Assembly: GCF_001029105.3 (NCBI RefSeq)
Contig: NZ_CP011807.3
Location: 1,612,001-1,676,000, forward strand
From: Pandoraea faecigallinarum
GTDB taxonomy: Bacteria; Pseudomonadota; Gammaproteobacteria; Burkholderiales; Burkholderiaceae
Direction: 5' to 3'
Length of the DNA stretch: 64,000 bases
Position 1 is the first letter of the stretch. Each line of letters begins with the position of its first letter. The notes beneath the pieces are model-generated. The model saw only the letters and a list, made by a program, of their open reading frames with translations, was not told the origin of the DNA and searched no databases. Below are positions 15,644 through 24,245 of the stretch, one piece after another. A program made the translations under genes and the position numbers.

Positions 15644-18397
15644 ATGACCCATAACCACCGCTCCCGCCACAAGCAGCGCGGCTTCGTCGACAACGCGACC
15701 TCGACCGGTCTGCCTCTCTCCGGTCCCGATGTCGTTGCCCGTCTGGCAACCGAGCCGCTGCACCATGTGCTCCACACGCTCGGCACAGACACCGGTGGGC
15801 TGCCGCTCGCCGACGTGGGGCAACGCCAGACCCGCTACGGTCCCAACGAGATCGCGCACGACAAACCGCCACACTGGGCGCGTCAACTCGCCGGCGCCTT
15901 CAACAACCCGTTCGTATTCGTGCTGCTCGCGCTCGTCACGATCAGCTTCTTTACCGACGTCTACTTCGCCGACCCGGGCGATCAGGACTTCAAGAGCATC
16001 ATCATCCTGATGACGATGGTGACGATCAGTGGCTTGTTGCGCTTCTTCTCGGAGTTTCGCTCGCTGCGTGCGGCCGAGAAACTCAAGGCGATGGTGCGTA
16101 CGACGGCCAGTGTCCGCCGCCGCCCGTCGGCGTCGGGCAAGTCCGAGCGTCACGAGGTCGCCATGCGCGAGCTGGTCGTGGGCGACATCGTGACGCTTCA
16201 GGCCGGCGACATGATTCCCGCCGATCTGCGCTTGATCGAGTCGCGCGATCTGTTCATCAGCCAGGCCGTGCTGACGGGCGAGGCGCTGCCCGTCGAGAAG
16301 TACGACACGCTGGGCGCCGTCGCACAGAAGTCCGCTACGGTCGCGGCGGGGCAGGGCAACGCCAATCTGCTCGACTTGTCCAACATCTGCTTCATGGGCA
16401 CCAACGTGGTGAGCGGCACGGCCGTGGGGGTGGTCGTCGCCACCGGCGCCGATACGTATTTCGGTGCGCTGGCGAAGAACGTGGTGAGCCACAAACGGGT
16501 GGAGACGAGCTTCGACCGGGGCGTGAACAGCGTGAGCTGGTTGCTCATCCGCTTCATGCTGGTGATGGTGCCGGTCGTGTTCATGATCAACGGTCTGACC
16601 AAGGGCGACTGGTTGAGTGCGCTCACCTTTGCGCTGGCGGTGGCGGTCGGTCTCACGCCGGAAATGTTGCCGATGATCGTGAGCGCCAACCTCGCCCGCG
16701 GTGCTCTGGCGATGGCGCGCCGCAAGGTCGTCGTCAAGCGCCTGAACTCGGTGCAGAACTTCGGCGCCATGGACGTGTTGTGCACCGACAAGACCGGCAC
16801 GCTCACGCAGGACCGCATCATTCTCGAACAGCATCTGGATGTGGCCGGCGACGAGCAGGAAGACGTGCTGCGTCTGGGCTGGCTCAACAGCTACCACCAG
16901 AGCGGTCAGCGTAACCTGATCGACGTCGCGATCATCCGCCGTGCCAACGAAATCGGCGAATCAGTCCAGCCTCGCACCTTCGCCAAGGTCGACGAATTGC
17001 CGTTCGACTTCGTGCGCCGCCGCCTGTCGGTGGTTGTCGAGAACGAGCGTCACGAGCATCTGATGATTACCAAGGGCGCCGTCGAGGAGATGCTGTCCGT
17101 CGCCACGCATGTGAAGACGCCGCAGGGAATTCGCACGCTCGACGACACCGCGCGCGCCATGCTCATCGCCCGTGCGCAGGCCTACAACGAAGACGGATTC
17201 CGCGTGCTGGTCGTGGCGACCCGCGATATCCCGGCCGGCGAGACGAAGACGCAATACAAGACTTCGGACGAGCATGGCCTCACGGTTTGCGGCTTCCTGA
17301 CATTCCTCGATCCGCCGAAGGACTCGGCAGCCCCCGCCATTGCCGCCCTGCGCGAACACGGGGTGAGCGTGAAGGTGCTCACGGGCGACAACCCGATCGT
17401 CACGATGAAGGTATGTCGTCAGGTCGGGATCGAACCGGGCACGCCGCTGCTGGGCGCCGACATCGAATCGATGGACGACACCACGCTGCGCGAGGCAGCC
17501 GCACGCACGACCGTGTTCGCCAAGCTCGCGCCATTGCACAAGGCGCGTGTGGTCAAGGCGCTGCAAGCCAACGGTCATACCGTGGGATTCCTCGGCGACG
17601 GCATCAACGACGCTCCGGCGCTGCGCGATGCCGACGTCGGAATCTCGGTGGACACCGGCGCGGACATTGCCAAGGAGACGGCCGACATCATCCTGCTGGA
17701 AAAGAGTCTGATGGTGCTCGAAGCCGGGGTCATCAAAGGCCGCGAGACGTTCGGCAACATCCTCAAGTACCTGAACATGACGGCCAGTTCCAACTTCGGC
17801 AACGTGTTCTCGGTGCTGGTGGCGAGCGCGTTCCTGCCCTGGGAGCCGATGCTGGCGGTGCAACTGCTCGTGCAGAACCTCGTGTACGACATCTCGCAGA
17901 TGTTCCTGCCGTGGGACCGCATGGATCCGGAGTTCCTCAAGAAGCCGCGCAAGTGGGATGCCGGCAACATCCGGCGCTTCATGCTGTGGATCGGGCCGAC
18001 CTCGTCGGTGTTCGATATCACGACGTATGCGCTGATGTGGACCGTTTTCGGAGCGGGGGCGCTGTATCACCTGCACGGCGGCACCGGCGGTCAGGCCATC
18101 ATGAACTCGGGCTGGTTCATCGAAGGACTCGTGTCCCAGACGCTGGTGGTGCATTTGCTGCGCACGCAGAAGATTCCCTTCCTGCAAAGCACGCCGGCGC
18201 TGCCGATCATGCTCTCCACGTCCGTCGCGATTGCCATCGCCTGCTGGCTGCCGTACTCGCCGTTTGCAGACGCCATGGGTTTCGTGAGCCTGCCGGGATC
18301 GTACTTCTACTGGCTCGTGGCAACCATGCTCGGTTACATCGCGCTTGCCCAGACGGTCAAGACGATCTACATCCGCCGCTTCGGCCGCTGGTTCTGA
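15644..18397 (+). CDS. mgtA: Magnesium-translocating P-type ATPase
   Basis: A 917-residue P-type (P3B) ATPase that imports Mg2+ across the inner membrane at low magnesium. It has the N-terminal cation ATPase domain, TGEALPVEK actuator loop, phosphorylation site D382 in CTDKTGTLT, the KGAVEEML nucleotide-binding loop, the GDGINDAPAL hinge, and C-terminal membrane helices with the NMTASSNFGN motif typical of MgtA/MgtB. I use ATG 15644 (MTHNHRS) after CCAGGAAA; an ATG at 15602 is less well placed. Regulation is probably through the long leader upstream. Confidence 0.93.
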   Translation: MTHNHRSRHKQRGFVDNATSTGLPLSGPDVVARLATEPLHHVLHTLGTDTGGLPLADVGQRQTRYGPNEIAHDKPPHWARQLAGAFNNPFVFVLLALVTISFFTDVYFADPGDQDFKSIIILMTMVTISGLLRFFSEFRSLRAAEKLKAMVRTTASVRRRPSASGKSERHEVAMRELVVGDIVTLQAGDMIPADLRLIESRDLFISQAVLTGEALPVEKYDTLGAVAQKSATVAAGQGNANLLDLSNICFMGTNVVSGTAVGVVVATGADTYFGALAKNVVSHKRVETSFDRGVNSVSWLLIRFMLVMVPVVFMINGLTKGDWLSALTFALAVAVGLTPEMLPMIVSANLARGALAMARRKVVVKRLNSVQNFGAMDVLCTDKTGTLTQDRIILEQHLDVAGDEQEDVLRLGWLNSYHQSGQRNLIDVAIIRRANEIGESVQPRTFAKVDELPFDFVRRRLSVVVENERHEHLMITKGAVEEMLSVATHVKTPQGIRTLDDTARAMLIARAQAYNEDGFRVLVVATRDIPAGETKTQYKTSDEHGLTVCGFLTFLDPPKDSAAPAIAALREHGVSVKVLTGDNPIVTMKVCRQVGIEPGTPLLGADIESMDDTTLREAAARTTVFAKLAPLHKARVVKALQANGHTVGFLGDGINDAPALRDADVGISVDTGADIAKETADIILLEKSLMVLEAGVIKGRETFGNILKYLNMTASSNFGNVFSVLVASAFLPWEPMLAVQLLVQNLVYDISQMFLPWDRMDPEFLKKPRKWDAGNIRRFMLWIGPTSSVFDITTYALMWTVFGAGALYHLHGGTGGQAIMNSGWFIEGLVSQTLVVHLLRTQKIPFLQSTPALPIMLSTSVAIAIACWLPYSPFADAMGFVSLPGSYFYWLVATMLGYIALAQTVKTIYIRRFGRWF

Positions 18398-18445
18398 GCG
18401 AAGCCTGATTGGCACATCGGCAACTGAAGCATCAATCGCTGGTGC

Positions 18446-18469
18446 GCTCCCGCCTCTGACGGCGGGAGC
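18446..18469 (+). terminator. GC-rich hairpin after mgtA
   Basis: Perfect 9-bp arms GCTCCCGCC / GGCGGGAGC with a 6-nt loop lie 48 bp after the mgtA stop. There is no U-tract, so it may be a weak or Rho-assisted terminator or an RNA-stabilising stem. Confidence 0.4.
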
Positions 18470-18583
18470 CGATGCCCGCACCCCTGTCTCCTGTCCCGTG
18501 TTTCATGTCCTTTTTCCTTTGTCCTTTTCTGGCGCCATTGGCGCGCGACACGGGGCGGCACACGCATCGAGAGAGAACGCCTT

Positions 18584-19318
18584 ATGAAGAAGCAACTGAT
18601 GTATCTCGCGCTGGCCTGCCCGCTCAGCGCATTCGCCGCACATCCGCTCACGTCGGACGACACCGGCACGCAGGGCGACGGCAACTGGCAATTCGAGACG
18701 AACGGCGAAGTTACCTCGAAACAGCAGGACATCGGGCGTCAGACCCTCTGGAACAGCACGCTCACGCGAGGTTTCGGCGAGGCGCTCGATCTTTACGTCA
18801 ATGTTCCCTACACGAATGTCCAGCAACGCTCGGAGAGCGCCGGCAGCGGTATCGGCGACGTCGAAACCGGTGCCAAATGGCGCATGTACGACGATGGGGC
18901 GTTCAGTGTCGGCCTCAAGCCGTTTCTGACGTTGCCGTCCGGCAACGACCAGCGCGGACTCGGCACCGGACGGATGAACGCCGGCGCGACATTACTGCTC
19001 CAGTATCAGATCGACAACTGGACGTTGCTCGCCAACGCGGGCGCCGCCTATCAGGCCAATCGCCAGGCGCAGCGTCAGGGCGTGTGGAAGGCGTCCGCCG
19101 CCGTGCTCTATCGTGTGCTGCCGTCCACGCAACTGATTCTGGACGTCGGCACAGCGCAGAACCCCGATTTCGCGCAGAAGACGAACCCCGCGTTCATGAT
19201 CGTGGGCGCCATCTACAGCCCGGCATCGTGGATCGATCTCGACGTTGGCTATCGGCGCGGCCTGAACCCACAGACCTACGACTATTCGTGGATGGGCGGA
19301 TTGACCATGCGCTGGTAA
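18584..19318 (+). CDS. Outer-membrane channel-like protein (phenol MetA-pathway / transporter family)
   Basis: A 244-residue protein with a clear signal peptide (MKKQLMYLALACPLSAFA, cleavage near AFA-AH). The mature part has alternating amphipathic strands ending in an aromatic residue (GGLTMRW), the mark of an outer-membrane beta barrel. It fits the family first described in phenol degradation (PF13557-like), whose cargo is generally unknown. Its stop codon forms the start of the tandem repeat that follows. No operon partner is evident. Confidence 0.72.
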   Translation: MKKQLMYLALACPLSAFAAHPLTSDDTGTQGDGNWQFETNGEVTSKQQDIGRQTLWNSTLTRGFGEALDLYVNVPYTNVQQRSESAGSGIGDVETGAKWRMYDDGAFSVGLKPFLTLPSGNDQRGLGTGRMNAGATLLLQYQIDNWTLLANAGAAYQANRQAQRQGVWKASAAVLYRVLPSTQLILDVGTAQNPDFAQKTNPAFMIVGAIYSPASWIDLDVGYRRGLNPQTYDYSWMGGLTMRW

Positions 19319-19444
19319 GTACGGCTGAGTAAGTACGGCCGGTAGTGTGGCCGGTAAGTATGGCCGGTAAGTGCAGCAGGTAAGTACGGCAGGTAAGAGC
19401 GGTTGGTAAGAGCAGTTGGTAGGTGCCGCTGGTAAGTACTTGTG
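19315..19444. repeat. Tandem repeat: ten 13-bp units
   Basis: Ten head-to-tail degenerate copies of a 13-bp unit (consensus GTAAGTACGGCCG; one unit is 12 bp and the first 14 bp) run from 19315 to 19444. The array begins inside the last codons of the outer-membrane gene: the TAA stop is part of unit 1. Units drift gradually, which indicates slipped-strand growth. It has no spacers and is not a CRISPR array. Confidence 0.9.
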
Positions 19445-19522
19445 CCAGCACGATTTTGTCGCTTCGGACGTTGCCGGGCATCCGGTAAGGCAGCGGGGTA
19501 GCGCACGGTGCAGGCAGGGCAT

Positions 19523-19531
19523 AAGATGCAT
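19523..19531 (+). promoter_or_regulatory. Possible NsrR half-site
   Basis: AAGATGCAT, identical to one arm of the NsrR operator consensus, sits 78 bp before the nsrR start. The other arm is poor (ATGTTAAA follows 9 bp later). Autoregulation is plausible but weakly supported. Confidence 0.3.
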
Positions 19532-19608
19532 GTCGCGGCCATGTTAAACTGCCTCGCAAATCATCCGGGGCGGCACGACGTGCCGTCCGCCTTCGTTTCT
19601 GCCGTCGC

Positions 19609-20097
19609 ATGCGACTTACCGACCATACCGATTACAGCCTGCGCACCCTGATCTACGTCGCGGTTCATCCCGACGAACTCGTGCACGTGCAGTCCGTGGC
19701 GGACGCATTCGACATTCCCAAGAACCACCTCGTGAAGATCGTGCAGAAGCTCGGTCAACTGGGCTTTCTGCACACGGTGCGCGGACGCGCAGGGGGGATT
19801 CGTCTGGGACGCCCGCCGGAGCGTATCGGTCTTGGGGAAGTGGTGCGGGCGATGGAGCCTGATTTCGCGATGGTCGAGTGCTTCCATCAGGGCGACAACG
19901 CCTGTGTCATCACGTCGGCGTGCAATTTGCGCGGTGTGCTCGGCGAGGCGCTGCGTTCGTACTTTGCCGTGCTCGATCGCTACACGCTCGCCGATCTCGT
20001 CAGTCAGCCCGCAACGCTGCGCCGCCTGCTGGGCGATGCCGCCGCTGCCGTTCCCGTCTCGGACATCAAGCGCAGGAAGCCCCTTCCGCTGTCGTAA
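19609..20097 (+). CDS. nsrR: Rrf2-family nitric-oxide-sensing repressor
   Basis: A 162-residue Rrf2 protein. Residues 1-70 are the winged helix (RLTDHTDYSLRTLIYVAV start, GFLHTVRGRAGGIRL wing). Cluster-ligand Cys are C91, C99 and C105, the NsrR spacing (C-x7-C-x5-C), and the sequence matches NsrR better than IscR. NsrR holds an iron-sulfur cluster that reacts with NO and then releases promoters of NO detoxification genes. No hmp or nor gene is in the window, so its targets lie elsewhere. Confidence 0.85.
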   Translation: MRLTDHTDYSLRTLIYVAVHPDELVHVQSVADAFDIPKNHLVKIVQKLGQLGFLHTVRGRAGGIRLGRPPERIGLGEVVRAMEPDFAMVECFHQGDNACVITSACNLRGVLGEALRSYFAVLDRYTLADLVSQPATLRRLLGDAAAAVPVSDIKRRKPLPLS

Positions 20098-20332
20098 TCC
20101 CCACTTTTCCGGCCATTCCATCGACGTACGCTATCGTCGCCATAGCGAGCACTCATCGGTGTCGCCAGAACTGGACGAATGGTCGCATCTTGCAGACGTC
20201 CTGCCGCGCGTAACGCGCTGTCCTTTCGTAATCTTGAGTCGTACCCGATAGCGTTCCTCCCATCCCCCCGGGCGCGACGCCAAGCGGAAAACCGACATCC
20301 GGCAATTGATGCCGACCGAAAGGAGTTTCACC

Positions 20333-20635
20333 ATGAACACACGTATTTTTGCCGCCGCGCTCACCGCCACCCTCGCCGCCACCGTTTCGCTGGCTTGCGC
20401 CCCGGCGTTTGCCGACACGCAAACGGCCGACGCCGGCCAGTCCGTGGTTTCGCAAGGCCTCACTCGCGCGCAAGTTGTCGAGGAACTGCGTCAGGCGCGC
20501 GCTTCGGGCCGGCTCGATCAATCGCTCGAAACGTACCCGTCGCTGCTGCAACAAGGCCCGTCCGCCGGCCGTTCGCGTGCCGATGTTCGCTCGGAGATCG
20601 GGACGGCCGCAACCGTTGCCGACAACCGTGCCTGA
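20333..20635 (+). CDS. DUF4148 secreted protein
   Basis: A 100-residue protein with a signal peptide (cleavage after PAFA, about residue 27) and the DUF4148 core LTRAQVVEELRQARASG. AAAGGAG precedes ATG 20333. DUF4148 proteins are small periplasmic proteins abundant in Burkholderiaceae with no known function. It stands alone. Confidence 0.85.
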   Translation: MNTRIFAAALTATLAATVSLACAPAFADTQTADAGQSVVSQGLTRAQVVEELRQARASGRLDQSLETYPSLLQQGPSAGRSRADVRSEIGTAATVADNRA

Positions 20636-20756
20636 GGCTTGAGCTGCACCACAGCGTTCAAGCGTTCAAGGCCGTTGACAAAGAATGGGCCGGTCCAAGC
20701 AACGGTCTTACAAATCCTCCATAATCGGCGCACCGGGTTATTTCGATGAGTGCACC

Positions 20757-21647
20757 ATGGACCGGCTCTCCACCCTGATTTCGAATTTCGGCGTTCGCGC
20801 CGGTGTGTTCCATAGCGGCGGCATGTGCGGCATCGCCAGCTATGGTGTCGACGCCCACGATGGCGGTCATCTCCACTTGCTGCGCTCCGGCGAAGTGGCG
20901 CTTGTCACGGAAGACGGTGCGCGACAGCGGATCACCGAGCCGTCGCTGATCTTCTTCCCGCGCCGCAACCATCACCAATTGCTCTCCGGCGAAGCGGACC
21001 GCACCGAACTGGTGTGCGGCTCGTTGTCGTTCGACGGCGGTCACAACAATCCGCTCGTGGCCGCGCTGCCCGATTTCCTTGTCCTGCCGACGAAGTCGCT
21101 CTCCACGCTGGAACTCACGCTGAACTGGTTGTTTGCCGAAGCGTTCGGCCAGCATTGCGGGCGTCTGGCGGTGATGGACCGGCTGTTCGAGTTGCTGGTG
21201 ATTCAACTGCTGCGGCACGTGCTGGAGCATCGACTGGTGAGCTTCGGCATGCTGGCCGGGCTGGGCGATCCGCGACTCGCGCGCGCGTTGAACGCCATTC
21301 ACAATCAGCCGGGCGAGCCGTGGACAGTCGAGTCGCTGGCGAGCACCGCCAACATGTCGCGTGCGAACTTCGCCGCGCAGTTCCGTGAAGTGGTGGGGCA
21401 GTCGCCCGCGGACTATCTGCTGGATTGGCGCATTGGCCTGGCACAGAAGCGCCTGCGCGACGGTCAGCCGATTGCGCGCGTGGCCGACGAGGTGGGTTAC
21501 GACAGCGCGTCGGCGCTGGCCCGCGCTTTCCGGCGCAAGACAGGCAGCAGTCCGCGCGACTGGCTTCGCGCGCAAATGCACGCGGTCACCACGTTGCCGC
21601 GGCCGCGCGTGCAGTTCGAACCGGCGTTGCCCGCACAGGCGGCGTAG
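20757..21647 (+). CDS. AraC-family regulator with N-terminal cupin (AraC_binding type)
   Basis: A 296-residue protein. Residues 1-170 form a cupin-like sensor domain (HLHLLRSGEV, FPRRNHHQLL). The C-terminal 100 residues hold two helix-turn-helix units: WTVESLASTANMSRANFAAQ and IARVADEVGYDSASALARAF, followed by the SPRDW segment of the AraC signature. I start at ATG 20757 since the family begins near the MDRLSTLI stretch. It converges on the porin gene with one base between the stops. Target unknown. Confidence 0.87.
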   Translation: MDRLSTLISNFGVRAGVFHSGGMCGIASYGVDAHDGGHLHLLRSGEVALVTEDGARQRITEPSLIFFPRRNHHQLLSGEADRTELVCGSLSFDGGHNNPLVAALPDFLVLPTKSLSTLELTLNWLFAEAFGQHCGRLAVMDRLFELLVIQLLRHVLEHRLVSFGMLAGLGDPRLARALNAIHNQPGEPWTVESLASTANMSRANFAAQFREVVGQSPADYLLDWRIGLAQKRLRDGQPIARVADEVGYDSASALARAFRRKTGSSPRDWLRAQMHAVTTLPRPRVQFEPALPAQAA

Positions 21648-21648
21648 C

Positions 21649-22920
21649 CTAGAACACGTGGCTCACCCCCAGACGCACGACCGTTTGCGACTGGGTTGCG
21701 GAAGACATGCCGTTGGCGGCGTCGCCTACCGAAGCCGTGGCGTCGATCACGTTGCCATAGGCGTCGAGGGTATTGCCCGATGCCTTCTGGTACCCGGCCA
21801 ATGCATACAGCTCCGTGCGCCTGGACAGGTTATAGAACGCGGCGAGGTTGAACTGATGGTATTTCGCGCCGGATGCATTGGCCGCCGGGGCATTCACGTT
21901 CGTGAAGCTGTAACCGCCGCCCAGCCGGAAGGCTGGCGCGAAGCGATACATCGCGAGCACGCCGGCCGTGTCGAACCTGGCCGTACGCGTGAAGCGCGAG
22001 TACGTGCCCGTCGAGTACTCGGTGTGGCTGTAGTTGGCGCCGAGCGTCGTGTTACCGAACTGGTACGTCATTGCGGTGGCGATGATGTCGCGCGATTTGG
22101 CGCTCGCGTAGCCCGCATTGATGGACGATGCAAAGGCCGATTCCGACGAGCCCGCCCAAGTGCCGATGGTCGTGTCCGTGGCGCTGGCCTTGTCGTTATT
22201 GGCGTGCGAATAGCCCACGCCCCACGTCAGCGGACCGTTGGCGTACTGGCCCGCAAGGCCCCAGGTGTTCTGACGCCCCATCGTGCCGGGCTGACCGCCG
22301 AAGCCGTACATCGTCCCGAACGTGAAACCGCTCCATGTCGGTGAGCGGTACTTCACGCTGTTGTTCACACGCGAGCTGTGATCGAGGTTGTCGACGTCGC
22401 CGGGGTGCGCCCCCACGCCCGAGAGCAGCGCTGTGCCGCCCACCGAGCCGACGAGATCGATCAGCGGATCGTACTGACGGCCCAGCGTAACGGTGCCATA
22501 GGTCTTGTCCTGCAAGCCGACGTAGGCGTGGCGGCCGAACTCCGCGCCGCCCTGGCTGGCAGTGCCGTTGCCGATGTTGAAGCCGTTCTCGAGGCGGAAC
22601 AGCGCCTTGCGTCCGCCCCCCAGGTCTTCCGTCCCCTGAATTCCCCAGCGGCTGCCTTGCCACGTGCCGCTCTGGAACGCGTAGCTCGTCGCGCCGGTAA
22701 GAACCGCGGGGCGTCCTGCCGTGCCGGCGCGTGTGACGGACGCCACATTGCTGGCATAGCCCACGCCGCCGTCCACAATCCCGTAAAGCGTGACGTTGGA
22801 CTGGGCGTGGGCGAGCGCGGCGGCGCCGCTTCCGATGAGTATCGCGACGGCGCGCGCCAGAGACGCGTAAGGGGGCGGCTTCACGAAAGATTTCGCGAGA
22901 GACTTCGCGGAAGATGTCAT
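21649..22920 (-). CDS. Gram-negative trimeric porin (OmpC-like, Burkholderia type)
   Basis: A 423-residue porin: a long signal peptide (cleavage after ALAHA, near residue 39), then QSNVTLYGIVDGGVGY, the canonical start of beta-proteobacterial porins, the loop 3 region, and a C-terminal Phe (RLGVSHVF) needed for outer-membrane insertion. GAGGAAA lies before the ATG. It lets small solutes diffuse through the outer membrane. Its upstream region contains an 8-bp tandem repeat (22969-23056). Confidence 0.92.
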   Translation of the reverse strand: MTSSAKSLAKSFVKPPPYASLARAVAILIGSGAAALAHAQSNVTLYGIVDGGVGYASNVASVTRAGTAGRPAVLTGATSYAFQSGTWQGSRWGIQGTEDLGGGRKALFRLENGFNIGNGTASQGGAEFGRHAYVGLQDKTYGTVTLGRQYDPLIDLVGSVGGTALLSGVGAHPGDVDNLDHSSRVNNSVKYRSPTWSGFTFGTMYGFGGQPGTMGRQNTWGLAGQYANGPLTWGVGYSHANNDKASATDTTIGTWAGSSESAFASSINAGYASAKSRDIIATAMTYQFGNTTLGANYSHTEYSTGTYSRFTRTARFDTAGVLAMYRFAPAFRLGGGYSFTNVNAPAANASGAKYHQFNLAAFYNLSRRTELYALAGYQKASGNTLDAYGNVIDATASVGDAANGMSSATQSQTVVRLGVSHVF

Positions 22921-23229
22921 GGTGTGTTTCCTCGGTGAGTTCGTGTGGACTAGTTGAAAATGGCGACCGGTGTCTCGGTGTCTCGGTGTCTTGGTGTCTC
23001 GGTGTCCCGGTGTCCCCGTGTCCCCGTGTCCCCGTGTCCCCGTGTCCCCGTGTCATGTCCCGGGTCGACGGATCGTGAAACTGGTCAGTAATGTAAGGAC
23101 TACTAAAAATAAAGCTCAGAACTTGCGCGGCGAGATGTTCGTCTGCCGGCCGCAGATCCGGCTTCAGGCCGGTTGCGTCTAGGGACTTGCCCTCGGCGCG
23201 ACTTCCCTGCGGCGAGGCGTCGCTGTGCG
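22921..23229. other. Porin upstream region, 309 bp, no gene
   Basis: No gene is seen between the start of the porin gene and the stop of the phosphodiesterase-like gene, both on the minus strand. It should hold the porin promoter. Its main visible structure is the 8-bp tandem repeat listed separately. Confidence 0.6.
22969..23056. repeat. Tandem repeat: eleven 8-bp units upstream of the porin
   Basis: Eleven consecutive 8-bp units, from GGTGTCTC through GGTGTCCC to CGTGTCCC, ending in CGTGTCAT. The last four full units are identical. The array starts 49 bp upstream of the porin ATG, so it probably lies in or near the porin promoter or leader, where changes in copy number could alter expression. 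Confidence 0.9.
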
Positions 23230-24189
23230 TTATCTGGCGGTGTTCTTGTCTTGCTCGTCGAGAGCGGCGCGCAAACGTGCGGGCGAATCGGTCATCACGG
23301 CATCGAAGCCCAGTTGCGACGCGGCGTCGAAGTCCTGCGGCGTTTCGATCCCGAAGGCGACGAGGTGCACGTCGCCACGCGATTTGAAGCACCGTACGGC
23401 GGCGGGCGTCCACCAGTTGGCGACGACTGTGGAGGTGCCTTCGCCGAGCGTGAAGCGCTCCACGACTTCCACCTGACGATGAAACTCGATGCCGGCCCAC
23501 GTGCCCGGCGCGGGCGGCGTGGTGCATTGGCCTGCGAGCGCGGCGGCCACGAGCCGGTTGCGCGTGGCGTCGCGCGATTCGAAAAGTTGCGCCTGCGGGC
23601 GCCGTGCTCGCAGGCGGTCGGTCGCCTCGGCCTGGGTCGAATAGATGCGGACGCGCGACCATGCATTCATGTCGTCGAGCACCTTGATGACCGCTTCGAC
23701 CAGCGGTGCAGCAGGCGTTTGCTTCATGTCGAGCAGGACAGGGACGTCAGCGGGCACGGCGGCCAGCGCTTCGCGCAGCGTCGGGACCGGCAGCGGATCG
23801 TCCCGGTACGGGTAGACGGTCTGCCCCGTCGGGCCCTTGCGCGAAAACGCGTAACCGGCGTTGAGCCTTTTTACGTCGGCATAGTCGACGTCGGCCAGCT
23901 TGCCTCGTCCGTCCGTCAGGGCGGAAAGATCGGCGGGGCGATACATTACGGGCACGCCATCGCGCGTGACCTGGACGGTCATCCACAATGCCTGCGCGCC
24001 GTTTTGCAGCGCGGTGGTGAACGCTTGCACCGTGTTTTCCGGTGTGTCGCCCGTGCCGCCGCGATGCGCGACGATCAGCGGTGCGGCGCTGGCGGCGGGC
24101 GCTGTCGTCGCACCCGAAGCGCAGGCGATGACGGCCATGCCGATGGCGGCCAGTCGGACGGTGGAGGAGCGAAACGAAGCGGGTGACAT
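23230..24189 (-). CDS. Glycerophosphodiester-phosphodiesterase-like secreted protein with altered metal site
   Basis: A 319-residue exported protein (signal peptide to about residue 35) with the GDPD TIM-barrel start VAHRGGTGDTPENT. The next conserved segment, normally with Glu, Asp and His metal/catalytic residues, reads ALWMTVQVTRDGVPVMYRPA: Trp and Thr replace Glu and Asp, and RP replaces HD. The Glu of the usual ExK motif is Asp (LLDMK). The HR pair is kept. Classical GDPDs split glycerophosphodiesters to glycerol-3-phosphate; this copy may be inactive or have another activity. It follows the DeoR gene in the same direction, 56 bp downstream, and is likely co-transcribed. Confidence 0.78.
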   Translation of the reverse strand: MSPASFRSSTVRLAAIGMAVIACASGATTAPAASAAPLIVAHRGGTGDTPENTVQAFTTALQNGAQALWMTVQVTRDGVPVMYRPADLSALTDGRGKLADVDYADVKRLNAGYAFSRKGPTGQTVYPYRDDPLPVPTLREALAAVPADVPVLLDMKQTPAAPLVEAVIKVLDDMNAWSRVRIYSTQAEATDRLRARRPQAQLFESRDATRNRLVAAALAGQCTTPPAPGTWAGIEFHRQVEVVERFTLGEGTSTVVANWWTPAAVRCFKSRGDVHLVAFGIETPQDFDAASQLGFDAVMTDSPARLRAALDEQDKNTAR

Positions 24190-24245
24190 GATGGGCGGTC
24201 TCAGGGAGAAGGCGTGAGCGGTAGTGGGGCCAAATGACGGTGAGA

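Noticed and set aside
15506..18481. Two long minus-strand frames (463 and 506 codons) opposite mgtA
   Set aside because: They are shadows of the ATPase gene, with very high His, Arg and Gln content and no ribosome site.
19315..19444. CRISPR array
   Set aside because: Units are 13 bp and directly adjacent with no unique spacers, and no cas gene is present.
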